Assembly (NCBI GenBank): GCA_947313765.1
Contig: CAMZNQ010000066.1
Location: forward strand, 1 to 7,068
DNA from: an uncultured Sulfurovum sp.
GTDB lineage: Bacteria; Campylobacterota; Campylobacteria; Campylobacterales; Sulfurovaceae
DNA: 7,068 nt
Reading direction: 5' to 3'
A model generated the notes under the pieces. It worked only from the letters and a program-made list of their open reading frames with translations, did no database searches and was not told the DNA's origin. The translations under genes and the position numbers were made by a program. Shown piece after piece: positions 1 through 6,805 of the stretch (positions are counted from its first letter, which is position 1; each line of letters begins with the position of its first letter).

Positions 1-2122
1 CTTCAAGTGTCTCTTTTGAGAGTCTCATGTAGAGGTTTTCGGTAATAAATGGCATGAATGGATGAAGTAACTTCATGGACTCTTTAAAGATGCTTCCTAG
101 TTCAGCAACTGAAGCTTTATCTGCTTTACTTAGTTCAATTCCCCAATCACAAAACTCTCCCCATAAGAAACGGTAAAGCGTGGTTGCTCCATCATTGAAA
201 CGGTAAACATCCATAAACTCACGCGTCTCTTTAACAGCCACATTGAAACGAGCCAACATGTAACGCCCAAGAGGAGTTTTGATGTTTGCAGGGTTTAAAT
301 CTTCAAAATGCTCTTGGTTGAGTTGTAAAAAGTTGGTCGCATTAAAAAGTTTATTGGTAAAGTTACGGCTCTGCTCTAGCTTATCTTCGCTCAATTTAAT
401 GTCTCGCCCTTGAACAGCCAAAACAGCCAAAGTAAATCTAAGTGCATCGGTAGAGTACTTCTCAATGGTCTCTAAAGGGTCAATCACATTCCCTTTAGAT
501 TTACTCATCTTCTCTCCATTTTCATCTTTAACCAACGCATGTAAATAGATGTCTTTAAATGGTAACTCTCCTGTGATGTTCTCGCCCATCATTAACATTC
601 TAGCTACCCAAAAGAAGAGAATATCAAACCCTGTAATGAGCAGACTATTTGGATAGAAGTTTTTCATATCATCTTCATTCCAAAGTTCATTTTTAAAGGC
701 ATCTTCATTTCCCCAACCAAGTGTGGAGAATGGCCATAAACCAGACCTAAACCATGTATCTAAAACATCAGGGTCTTGGTATATGTTGCTAGAGTTACAT
801 TTAGTACAAGAGGTTGGAGCATCGCCCTCCTCTACCCACTCATGGTTACACTCATTACAGTAGAAGACAGGAATTTGATGACCCCACCAAAGTTGACGGC
901 TAATACACCAATCTCTCAACTCTCCCATCCATGCGTTGTAAGAGTTTATCCAATGGCTTGGAAAGAACTCTGCTTCGCCGTTATTTACCTTTTCAATGGC
1001 AGATTGTGCAAACTCTTTTTTAACAAACCACTGTTTAGAGATGTAGGGTTCAACAATGTTTTTACATCGGTAACAGTGTCCAACTTGGTGAGGATGCTCT
1101 TCAATCTTAACCATAAACCCAGCTTCATCAAGCTTTGCTACAATCACATCACGAGCCTCTAGTCGCTCTAAACCTTGAAACTCTCCACAATACTCATTTA
1201 AAATTCCTTTCTCATCAAAGATGGTAATAAACTCTAAATCGTGTCGTTTCCCCACCTCATAATCGTTGGTATCGTGGGCAGGAGTAACCTTTACAAACCC
1301 TGTTCCAAACTCCATGTCCACATGACTATCGCCAATAATCTCAACTTCACGCTCAATAAGTGGCAGTTTAATCTTTTTACCAATCAGATGGTTATGACGA
1401 CTATCATCAGGGTGTACCATAACGGCTGTATCTCCAAAGTAGGTCTCTGGTCGTGTGGTTGCTACGGTAATGTTTCCCGAACCATCAGCCAATGGGTAGT
1501 TGATGTGATACATCTTCCCCATGTGGTCTTCATGTTCCACTTCAATATCGCTCAAAGCACCATCATGGGTACACCAATTTATCATGTAGTTGTCACGAAC
1601 AATAAAACCGTTATCATACATCTGTTTAAACGACTTCTTAACAGCATTTCCAAGCCCCTCATCCATCGTAAAACGCTCACGACTCCAAGCAGGAGATACC
1701 CCTAGCTTTCTAAGTTGAGAAGTAATAGCATCTTGTGAGTTCTCTTTTTGTTGCCATGCTCTCTTTAGAAACGCTTCACGCCCTATCTCCTCTTTGGTTG
1801 TCCCCTCAGCTAAAAGCTGTTTTTCAACCACGTTTTGAGTTGCAATCCCTGCATGGTCAACCCCTGGTTGCCAAAGTGTTTTGTAGCCATCCATTCGCTT
1901 ATAACGTACAATAATATCTTGAAGGGTAAAGGTGAGTGCATGACCAATATGAAGCCGACCTGTTACGTTAGGTGGTGGCATCATAATGGTAAAGTGCTTG
2001 TTGGGTTGTTGGATAGATTTGTTTCCCTCTATCTCAAAGTAGTTTCGCTCTTCCCAAAGTTTATAGTAGCTCTCTTCTATCTCTTTGGGGTTATATACAT
2101 TTTTTTTGGTAGTTTCGCTCAT
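1..2122 (-). CDS. valS: Valyl-tRNA synthetase, class I (C-terminal end cut by window edge)
   Basis: Cytoplasmic enzyme that charges tRNA-Val with valine and hydrolyses mischarged Thr-tRNA-Val. The minus strand reads open for 707 codons from the ATG at 2122 and leaves the window in frame; bacterial ValRS is usually about 870-950 residues, so roughly the last fifth is missing. Seen in order: PPPNVTG at residues 49-55, class I HIGH signature at 58-61, editing-domain motif TPAHDTNDYEVG around H283-D284-D287, a CxxC pair at C350/C353, a second zinc-ribbon-like set C422/C425/C439/C442 after the WWGHQIP segment, DVLDTWF, and KMSKS at 538-542. The expected C-terminal tRNA-binding coiled coil would lie off the edge. 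The ATG has only a weak Shine-Dalgarno (GGAC), but the N-terminus MSETTKKNVYNPKEIEESYY fits the family and a TATAAT box lies about 37 bases upstream. No frameshift is seen between the motifs checked. Its GC looks higher than its neighbours'. Confidence 0.97.
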   Translation of the reverse strand, partial: MSETTKKNVYNPKEIEESYYKLWEERNYFEIEGNKSIQQPNKHFTIMMPPPNVTGRLHIGHALTFTLQDIIVRYKRMDGYKTLWQPGVDHAGIATQNVVEKQLLAEGTTKEEIGREAFLKRAWQQKENSQDAITSQLRKLGVSPAWSRERFTMDEGLGNAVKKSFKQMYDNGFIVRDNYMINWCTHDGALSDIEVEHEDHMGKMYHINYPLADGSGNITVATTRPETYFGDTAVMVHPDDSRHNHLIGKKIKLPLIEREVEIIGDSHVDMEFGTGFVKVTPAHDTNDYEVGKRHDLEFITIFDEKGILNEYCGEFQGLERLEARDVIVAKLDEAGFMVKIEEHPHQVGHCYRCKNIVEPYISKQWFVKKEFAQSAIEKVNNGEAEFFPSHWINSYNAWMGELRDWCISRQLWWGHQIPVFYCNECNHEWVEEGDAPTSCTKCNSSNIYQDPDVLDTWFRSGLWPFSTLGWGNEDAFKNELWNEDDMKNFYPNSLLITGFDILFFWVARMLMMGENITGELPFKDIYLHALVKDENGEKMSKSKGNVIDPLETIEKYSTDALRFTLAVLAVQGRDIKLSEDKLEQSRNFTNKLFNATNFLQLNQEHFEDLNPANIKTPLGRYMLARFNVAVKETREFMDVYRFNDGATTLYRFLWGEFCDWGIELSKADKASVAELGSIFKESMKLLHPFMPFITENLYMRLSKETLE

Positions 2123-2158
2123 AATCGTCCATAATATTAGTGATTTTTTATTTTTGCG

Positions 2159-2164
2159 ATTATA
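2159..2164 (-). promoter_or_regulatory. -10 box of the valS promoter
   Basis: On the minus strand this reads GCTATAATCGC, a perfect TATAAT, which would place transcription start near 2152 and give a leader of about 30 bases before the valS ATG. There is no -35 match, as is usual in Campylobacterota. It lies in the 61-base gap just after the small lipoprotein's stop codon, so valS can be transcribed independently of that gene. Confidence 0.6.
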
Positions 2165-2183
2165 GCTAAAAGGTGCTTATTAG

Positions 2184-2435
2184 TTAATAGTGTTTAACTA
2201 CCTCTATATGTGAACGTCGAATGTGTTCAGGAATAAAATCTTCCTTAGGCGTTTCAACTACTGCATCTTCTCTTGTTGTTAGATTCCTATCTATATCAAT
2301 ACTCTTTTTTTCTATTTTTGTAACATTCTTTTCTATATTTTTAACTTTTACCTCTTTAGGTTCAATATCATCTTGTCTATCACTACAACCAACAATAATA
2401 GATAAAATAACTCCTGCTAATAAAAAACGGTTCAT
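2184..2435 (-). CDS. Small putative lipoprotein, function unknown (83 aa)
   Basis: I do not recognise a family. The N-terminus is a short lipoprotein signal: MNR, a hydrophobic stretch (residues 4-13) and the lipobox IVGC with the lipidated Cys at residue 17. The mature part of about 67 residues is highly charged: a Lys/Glu/Val/Ile-rich stretch (about 27-50) that could be helical or coiled coil, an acidic middle part, and a His/Arg-containing C-terminus (PEHIRRSHIEVVKHY). No cysteine besides the lipid site and no catalytic motif is seen. The start is well supported by AGGAGA (2447 to 2442 on the minus strand) six bases upstream of the ATG and by a TATAAT box further upstream. It sits between valS and a response regulator, but its own promoter means that co-function cannot be assumed. 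A lipid-anchored periplasmic or outer-membrane location is inferred. Confidence 0.8.
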   Translation of the reverse strand: MNRFLLAGVILSIIVGCSDRQDDIEPKEVKVKNIEKNVTKIEKKSIDIDRNLTTREDAVVETPKEDFIPEHIRRSHIEVVKHY

Positions 2436-2468
2436 ACTCTTTCTCCTAATAATAGTATATTTAGATAT

Positions 2469-2474
2469 ATTATA
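2469..2474 (-). promoter_or_regulatory. -10 box of the small lipoprotein gene
   Basis: The minus strand reads CTCTTATAATATATC; the TATAAT lies 33 bases upstream of the ATG at 2435, giving a predicted start site near 2463. The upstream DNA back to the response-regulator stop is almost pure A/T runs, typical of sigma-70 promoters in this phylum, with no -35 box. It includes a 12-base palindrome, TTTTAATTAAAA, at 2492-2503. Confidence 0.6.
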
Positions 2475-2515
2475 AGAGGTTTAAACTTTTCTTTTAATTA
2501 AAATAATTTTTTACT

Positions 2516-3199
2516 TTAAACTAATCTATAGCCAACACCCCAAATTGGTAAAAAATAATTTTTTTCTCCATATGGGTCTATCTTTTTTTTCAATCTATTA
2601 AGTGTTACATTTATTGTTTTATCATTAAAATGGTAACTATCATCTTCCCAAACTTCATCTCTCAAATAATCTCTATCTAAAGTAGTGTTTGGTTTTTTTA
2701 CAAATGTATGGAGTAACTTAAATTCTAAATTTGTTAACTCTATTGAGATATTATCTATGGTCAATATACGGTTATTGAGATTTAAGACTAAATCTCTATG
2801 TTTTATTATATTATTGGAGATAACACCTGCTCTTCTCAAAAGAGCCTCTACACGGAGAATAAGCTCTTTTGGTCTAAAAGGCTTAGTGATGTAATCATCT
2901 CCACCCCTCTCAAAGCCCTCTTCTAAATCACTCTCTTCATCTTTTGCTGTTAAAAAGATAACTGGTATATTACAACCATCTTTTCTTAATTTAGCAATAA
3001 ACTCACTACCTTCAATATCAGGAAGATTACGGTCAACAATCATAAGTGCAGGTCTCTCTTCTGCCAAAAATTGTTCTACATTTTTAGTAGAGAGAAATCC
3101 CATTGTCTCATATCCAGATTTTTGTAAATGATACTCAACAAGTTCTAAAATATCCTCTTCATCTTCTATCACAACAATTTCTATTGATTCTGTTTTCAT
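2516..3199 (-). CDS. OmpR/PhoB-family response regulator
   Basis: DNA-binding half of a two-component system: a phosphorylatable receiver followed by a winged-helix domain. The receiver (about residues 7-122) has the acidic pair E12-D13, the phospho-acceptor D56 at the end of ALMIVD, T84 in IFLTAKDEE, and K106 in DDYITKPF. The C-terminal OmpR-type domain (about 132-227) shows ELTNLEFKLL, the recognition-helix segment DKTINVTLNRLKKKID, and the wing ending in GVGYRLV at the very C-terminus. At 227 residues it is normal full length. The closest style is PhoB-like, but phosphate control is not shown and no symbol is given. An in-frame TAA lies just upstream of the ATG at 3199, so no longer form is possible; there is no clear Shine-Dalgarno. 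No histidine kinase is visible. It lies 44 bases downstream of the glycosidase gene with no convincing promoter between, so they may share a transcript. Confidence 0.93.
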   Translation of the reverse strand: MKTESIEIVVIEDEEDILELVEYHLQKSGYETMGFLSTKNVEQFLAEERPALMIVDRNLPDIEGSEFIAKLRKDGCNIPVIFLTAKDEESDLEEGFERGGDDYITKPFRPKELILRVEALLRRAGVISNNIIKHRDLVLNLNNRILTIDNISIELTNLEFKLLHTFVKKPNTTLDRDYLRDEVWEDDSYHFNDKTINVTLNRLKKKIDPYGEKNYFLPIWGVGYRLV

Positions 3200-3243
3200 A
3201 AAAACATTTTAGCAGATAATTGATAACATTTCAAATACATATA

Positions 3244-4365
3244 CTATTTTAATTTAGCCTTTAAGTTTTCAACACGTCTATTAGACTCCTCTATATCAGA
3301 TATTTTTACTTCTCCATTTTTTAATAAAGATTTAATGGTATTAACCAATGTTCTTGTCTTTACCATGCTTTTAACTGATAGTTGGTTTCCAAAAAGTAAA
3401 ATATCATCTCCTGCATTAATAGCCAATTTTAAAGTATTTCTTAATCCATACTTCTTATTGATTGCACCCATCTGTAAATCATCTGTAATAACAACTCCAT
3501 CAAAACCAAACTGATGTCTTAGAAGACCTTTTACAACTCTTTGAGAGAGTGTTGCAGGGTACCTACTATCCAATTTTTTGTTAAAAACATGAGCTACCAT
3601 TACACTATCTATGGTATTTGATTTAGCTAACATTCTGTATGGTTCTAACTCTTTTTTTTGCCACAATTTTGTAACATCTACAAAACCTTTATGTGTATCT
3701 CCCAATGAAGAGCCATGTCCTGGAAAATGTTTTAGTGAGGTAAGTACACCATTATTGTGCATAGCGTTCATAAAGATAGAGGCATAATGTACTACCTGTT
3801 TAGGGTCTGCACCAAAAGAGCGACCTAATTGGTAGATAACATGATTTCTTTTATTAATTGCCAAATCTACATCTGGTGCAAGGTTATAATTAATTCCTAC
3901 ACTATTTAACTCTTGACCCATTTTATTATAATGCCATCGCACTTGATTGTCTCTTAACCTAATTACATCTTTAGCCTTTGGAAATTTTCCATAAAAACCA
4001 TATTTAGATTTTAATCTCTGAACACGTCCTCCCTCTTGGTCTACAGATATTAATAATCTTCCATCTTTTGAACACTCTTGAAGCTGTTGAGTCAACCTAG
4101 TAAGCTGATATCTTGTTGATATATTTTTTGGTTTTCTATGATTAACTGGGTTAACATCAAATAGTATTACACCTGCTAAATCATATCTTCTAATATCTTT
4201 ACATATTTGGCTATTTTTAGGAGCAGATGTACCCATAAAACCAACCATAAGCATTGAGCCTATCTTTTCATCTAATGTTTTTTCACTCTCTACATATATA
4301 TTATTATTTGAAGCACAAGAATTTAATGTCAAAAGTAGTGACATAAAAATAGTTTTTTTTATCAT
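3244..4365 (-). CDS. NagZ-like family 3 beta-N-acetylhexosaminidase, predicted lipoprotein
   Basis: Glycoside hydrolase family 3, N-terminal TIM-barrel type, expected to release beta-linked N-acetylglucosamine from peptidoglycan fragments. Visible: ISVDQEGGRVQRL (106-118), KHFPGHG (212-218), the Asp-His dyad D223/H225 in GDTHKG that serves as general acid/base in NagZ-type enzymes, SVMVAH (254-259), and VITDDLQMGAI with the likely nucleophile D295. No second GH3 domain is present, which matches single-domain NagZ. The 373 residues exceed E. coli NagZ (about 340) mainly by an N-terminal lipoprotein signal with LNSC, lipidated Cys17. E. coli NagZ is cytoplasmic, so membrane anchoring implies periplasmic action here (inference). 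AAAGG lies 8 bases before the ATG and a TATAAT box lies 30 bases upstream of it. Substrate specificity is inferred from the motifs only; other GH3 glycosidases are possible but the KHFPGHG plus D-x-H loop favours hexosaminidase. Confidence 0.93.
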   Translation of the reverse strand: MIKKTIFMSLLLTLNSCASNNNIYVESEKTLDEKIGSMLMVGFMGTSAPKNSQICKDIRRYDLAGVILFDVNPVNHRKPKNISTRYQLTRLTQQLQECSKDGRLLISVDQEGGRVQRLKSKYGFYGKFPKAKDVIRLRDNQVRWHYNKMGQELNSVGINYNLAPDVDLAINKRNHVIYQLGRSFGADPKQVVHYASIFMNAMHNNGVLTSLKHFPGHGSSLGDTHKGFVDVTKLWQKKELEPYRMLAKSNTIDSVMVAHVFNKKLDSRYPATLSQRVVKGLLRHQFGFDGVVITDDLQMGAINKKYGLRNTLKLAINAGDDILLFGNQLSVKSMVKTRTLVNTIKSLLKNGEVKISDIEESNRRVENLKAKLK

Positions 4366-4395
4366 ATTTGTTACCTTTTAGTCTGTTTTTTATGC

Positions 4396-4401
4396 ATTAT
4401 A
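4396..4401 (-). promoter_or_regulatory. -10 box of the glycosidase gene
   Basis: The minus strand reads TTGGATATAATGCATA, a perfect TATAAT 30 bases before the ATG, predicting a start site near 4389 and a short leader holding the AAAGG ribosome site (4378 to 4374). It lies back to back with the plus-strand -10 box at 4436-4441, so the two divergent promoters share about 35 bases of A/T-rich DNA. Confidence 0.62.
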
Positions 4402-4435
4402 TCCAATAAGACTATCTTTATTTTAATAATTTAGA

Positions 4436-4441
4436 TATAAT
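4436..4441 (+). promoter_or_regulatory. -10 box driving the putative 6S RNA
   Basis: TTTAGATATAATTCGC contains a perfect TATAAT. Expected start is around 4447-4449, which coincides with the first paired bases of the structured RNA called next. This places the promoter more than 230 bases from the helicase ATG, which is far for a leader in this compact genome and supports a separate RNA gene. Confidence 0.62.
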
Positions 4442-4444
4442 TCG

Positions 4445-4627
4445 CAAAATTTCTGCAAGAGTATATCAAATCCTCTTATTTTTAGGGCTTCAAAATACCC
4501 TAACCACATAAGCATAACGAGAAACTACCTAAAGATTGTGTAGTTATTTGGTATAAGATGCAAAAATTGGGGTCATAGAACGCCATTTAATTAAGAAAAC
4601 TTAAAAACCTATACTTTTTCTATTTTG
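4445..4627 (+). ncRNA. ssrS: Probable 6S RNA
   Basis: 6S RNA binds the housekeeping RNA polymerase holoenzyme by mimicking an open promoter. No gene fits this segment, but it folds by hand into that shape. Closing stem: 4445-4450 with 4622-4627; 4457-4465 with 4610-4618 (one G-U); 4474-4478 with 4592-4596. Central bubble: 4479-4496 opposite 4574-4591, exactly 18 bases on each side, with optional GGC/GCC and TTC/GAA pairs across it. Apical arm: ACCCTAA 4497-4503 with TTGGGGT 4567-4573 (one G-U), GCAT 4512-4515 with ATGC 4558-4561, AACTAC 4523-4528 with GTAGTT 4540-4545, and an 11-base loop. The length of about 183 bases is normal for 6S RNA. The 5' bubble strand can alternatively form TTAGGG/CCCTAA (4482-4487 with 4498-4503), a switch of the kind seen when 6S RNA templates product RNAs. 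There is no primary-sequence signature to confirm it; another structured RNA or a long helicase leader remains possible. Confidence 0.62.
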
Positions 4628-4648
4628 GATAAGCACACCACTGTACCC

Positions 4649-4654
4649 TATAAA
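4649..4654 (+). promoter_or_regulatory. Possible -10 box of the helicase gene
   Basis: CCCTATAAAAATT offers a near-consensus TATAAA 23 bases before the helicase ATG, giving a leader of under 20 bases that would still include the weak ribosome site AAAGAAG (4664-4670). It is weaker than the other -10 boxes here; read-through from the RNA promoter upstream is the alternative. Confidence 0.3.
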
Positions 4655-4677
4655 AATTATTATAAAGAAGAAACTAT

Positions 4678-6177
4678 ATGACATTTAAAGATTTTAATTT
4701 TAAAGATACCCTTAACCAAGCAATCAAAGATGCTGGATTTACAGAACCAAGCCCTGTTCAAGCTGATGCAATTCCTCTAATTTTAGAGGGGCATGATTTA
4801 ATTGGTCAAGCACAAACAGGTACAGGTAAAACAGCTGCATTTGGTCTTCCTATTATTCAAAAAATGGTTGGAAACAAAGGTGTTGAGGCATTAGTTATTG
4901 TCCCAACTCGTGAACTAGCAATGCAAGTATCTGATGAGCTTTTTCGTTTTGGTAAAACAGCTAAGTTAAAAACTGCTACAGTCTATGGAGGAACAGCTTA
5001 CAATAGACAGATTGATAGAATTGAACAGGCAAATATTATTGTAGCAACACCTGGTAGACTTCAAGACCTTTTAAAATCTAAAAGAATTAAAATAAATCCT
5101 TCATTTGTTGTCTTAGATGAGGCAGATGAGATGTTAGATATGGGTTTTTTAGACGAGATTAAAAATATCTTCACCTATCTACCAGAAGAACGTCAAACAC
5201 TTATGTTTTCAGCAACCATGCCAAAACAGATTAAAATTCTTGCAGAACAGATTTTAAACTCTCCAAAATCTGTTACCATTACAAAAAAAGAGAGAACTAA
5301 CACAGATATAACTCAACTCTTCTATGTGGTTGCAGACTATGAGAGAGATGATGCACTCTTAAGACTTATTGACTATAAAAATCCAAATAAATGTATTATC
5401 TTCTGTAGAAAGAAAAAAGAGGTTGATAGATTATCCTCGTATATGACAGCACAAGGATTTAAAGTAGGAGCTCTTCATGGAGATATGGAGCAAAAACAGC
5501 GTGAACATACTATTCGTTCATTTAAACAAGGTTTAGTTGAAATATTTATTGCAACAGATGTAGCTGCTCGTGGTCTGGATGTTAATGATGTTTCCCATGT
5601 TTTTAATTACCATATTCCTTTTGATTCTGAGTCGTATGTACATAGAATTGGTCGTACAGGTCGTGCAGGGAATAAAGGAGAGGCAATTACACTTGTATCC
5701 CCTAATGAATTAAGAACCATTAAAAGAATTGAAAAAGATGTTGGAACTATTATGATTTCAGAAGTTATTCCAACTCGCCAAGAGGTTCAAAATCGTAAAG
5801 ATAATGACCTTTTATCAAAAATTATAAATATAAAAGTATCTACATCAGCTAAAGAGATGGTAAAAACACTTCAACATGATATTGATATTGTAACTATTGC
5901 TCATCTTCTAGCAACCATCGTTCAAGAAGAGATTGATGTTAAAGGTAAAGATATCATTGGTCTTGGTACAGAAGAGGTTAAAGCTCTTATAGAGAGAGCT
6001 AAAAACTGGAAAGGTGGCGATAGAAATGGGAATCGTGGTCGAGGACGTAGCAGAAACAGAAGTCGTGGTGGAAATCGTGGACGTAGTGGAAATAGACATT
6101 CATCAAGTGGAGGAAACAGAGGAAGTAGAAATGGTGGAGGAAATAATCGTGGAAGTAGAAATAGAAGCGAAGGGTAA
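4678..6177 (+). CDS. DEAD-box ATP-dependent RNA helicase with Arg/Gly-rich tail
   Basis: Unwinds or remodels RNA using ATP; bacterial members act in ribosome assembly, mRNA decay and cold growth. All core motifs are present: Q motif FTEPSPVQ (21-28), motif I AQTGTGKT (45-52), Ia PTREL (76-80), GG (104-105), Ib TPGR (124-127), II DEAD (147-150), III SAT (178-180), IV CIIFCR (239-244), V ATDVAARGLD (292-301) and VI HRIGRTGRAG (322-331). After the two RecA-like domains comes a mainly helical segment (about 370-445), then a basic low-complexity tail (446-499) of Arg, Gly, Asn and Ser, probably a disordered RNA-binding region. At 499 residues it is shorter than E. coli DeaD (about 630), and I see no DbpA-type RNA-binding domain, so I give no symbol. 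The ATG has only a weak AAAGAAG ribosome site but starts exactly at the Q-motif N-terminus. A strong separate promoter follows it. Confidence 0.96.
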   Translation: MTFKDFNFKDTLNQAIKDAGFTEPSPVQADAIPLILEGHDLIGQAQTGTGKTAAFGLPIIQKMVGNKGVEALVIVPTRELAMQVSDELFRFGKTAKLKTATVYGGTAYNRQIDRIEQANIIVATPGRLQDLLKSKRIKINPSFVVLDEADEMLDMGFLDEIKNIFTYLPEERQTLMFSATMPKQIKILAEQILNSPKSVTITKKERTNTDITQLFYVVADYERDDALLRLIDYKNPNKCIIFCRKKKEVDRLSSYMTAQGFKVGALHGDMEQKQREHTIRSFKQGLVEIFIATDVAARGLDVNDVSHVFNYHIPFDSESYVHRIGRTGRAGNKGEAITLVSPNELRTIKRIEKDVGTIMISEVIPTRQEVQNRKDNDLLSKIINIKVSTSAKEMVKTLQHDIDIVTIAHLLATIVQEEIDVKGKDIIGLGTEEVKALIERAKNWKGGDRNGNRGRGRSRNRSRGGNRGRSGNRHSSSGGNRGSRNGGGNNRGSRNRSEG

Positions 6178-6239
6178 GTAAACAAATCTATTTAATTTTT
6201 CATTTTTAATTATACACAATAAATACATAGTTTATTAGG

Positions 6240-6245
6240 TATAAT
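6240..6245 (+). promoter_or_regulatory. -10 box of the TlpA-like gene
   Basis: TTAGGTATAATATTTC carries a perfect TATAAT; start is expected near 6252, leaving a leader of about 32 bases with AAAGGA at 6272-6277, six bases before the ATG. The 105-base gap after the helicase has no GC-rich hairpin, so I see no intrinsic terminator for the helicase. Confidence 0.62.
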
Positions 6246-6283
6246 ATTTCTTCAATTTAATTAAAATTTTCAAAGGAATATAA

Positions 6284-6805
6284 ATGAAAAAACTATTTTT
6301 TACACTGGCTTTTACCTTTATCTCAATGACAAGCATAATAAGTGCTGATACATCTCAAGTATATACATTAACAACTACTGATAATAAGAGTATTATAGTT
6401 AGTGAAACAAAAGAGGGTTTGGACTTTAAAGAGTTTAAAGGTAAAGCTGTTATATTAATACTATTTGGACACCGATGTCCTCCATGTATTGCAGAGATAC
6501 CAGAGTTTGTTGAATTAACAAATAAACATCCAAATGACCTTGCTATTGTAGCAATAGAGTCACAAAACTATCCAGCAGATAAAGTTAAAGAGTTTCAAAA
6601 AAAATATAAAATGAACTATAATGTTGTTGCAGGTATTAACCATAATAATTTTATTACTTATATTGCAGGAAGAGCTGGATATACAAATGGAATTCCTCTA
6701 CCTCTTCTTATTGCAATAGATAAAAATGGAGAGGTACAGAATGTTCATGCAGGAAAACAAACACTTGATGAGCTTGAATTTCTAGTAAAAGATTTAAATG
6801 AATAA
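6284..6805 (+). CDS. Exported TlpA-like thioredoxin-fold protein
   Basis: Periplasmic thiol-disulfide protein of the TlpA/ResA/AhpC-TSA kind, expected to reduce or exchange disulfides of exported proteins; the partner is unknown. The N-terminus is a Sec signal peptide (MKK, hydrophobic 4-19, probable cleavage after IISA at residue 21), with no lipobox Cys. The redox motif is C65-P-P-C68 within LFGHRCPPCIAEIPEF; the Trp usual before the first Cys in this family is Arg64 here. The cis-Pro is P140 in GIPLPLLIAID, followed by KNGEV and a C-terminal helix. At 173 residues the length is normal. AAAGGA lies six bases before the ATG. The last codons (from 6778) and the following 84 bases recur inverted at the window edge, so a second copy may face it. 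It could serve cytochrome c maturation or general thiol reduction; the sequence does not decide. Confidence 0.92.
   Translation: MKKLFFTLAFTFISMTSIISADTSQVYTLTTTDNKSIIVSETKEGLDFKEFKGKAVILILFGHRCPPCIAEIPEFVELTNKHPNDLAIVAIESQNYPADKVKEFQKKYKMNYNVVAGINHNNFITYIAGRAGYTNGIPLPLLIAIDKNGEVQNVHAGKQTLDELEFLVKDLNE

Noticed and set aside
776..2134. Plus-strand open frames of about 100-150 codons (776-1162, 1241-1705, 1835-2134)
   Set aside because: They lie antisense to valS, encode low-quality protein sequence with no recognisable family, and lack ribosome sites; they are shadows of valS codon use.
2492..2503. Palindrome TTTTAATTAAAA as an operator
   Set aside because: A 12-base A/T-only palindrome is expected by chance in such A/T-rich intergenic DNA, and there is no second copy to suggest a regulator site.
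2221..2894. Plus-strand open frames opposite the small lipoprotein and the response regulator
   Set aside because: The hydrophobic or basic translations result from reading A/T-rich antisense strands; the minus-strand genes have starts, motifs and promoters that these lack.
4445..4677. tmRNA, RNase P RNA, SRP RNA or a riboswitch in the helicase leader
   Set aside because: None of the conserved cores of these RNAs is present; the symmetric bubble and length fit 6S RNA better.
5908..6185. Minus-strand open frames opposite the helicase tail, Pro/Leu/Phe-rich or Ser/Thr-rich
   Set aside because: They are the antisense of the Arg/Gly repeat tail and only reflect its low complexity.
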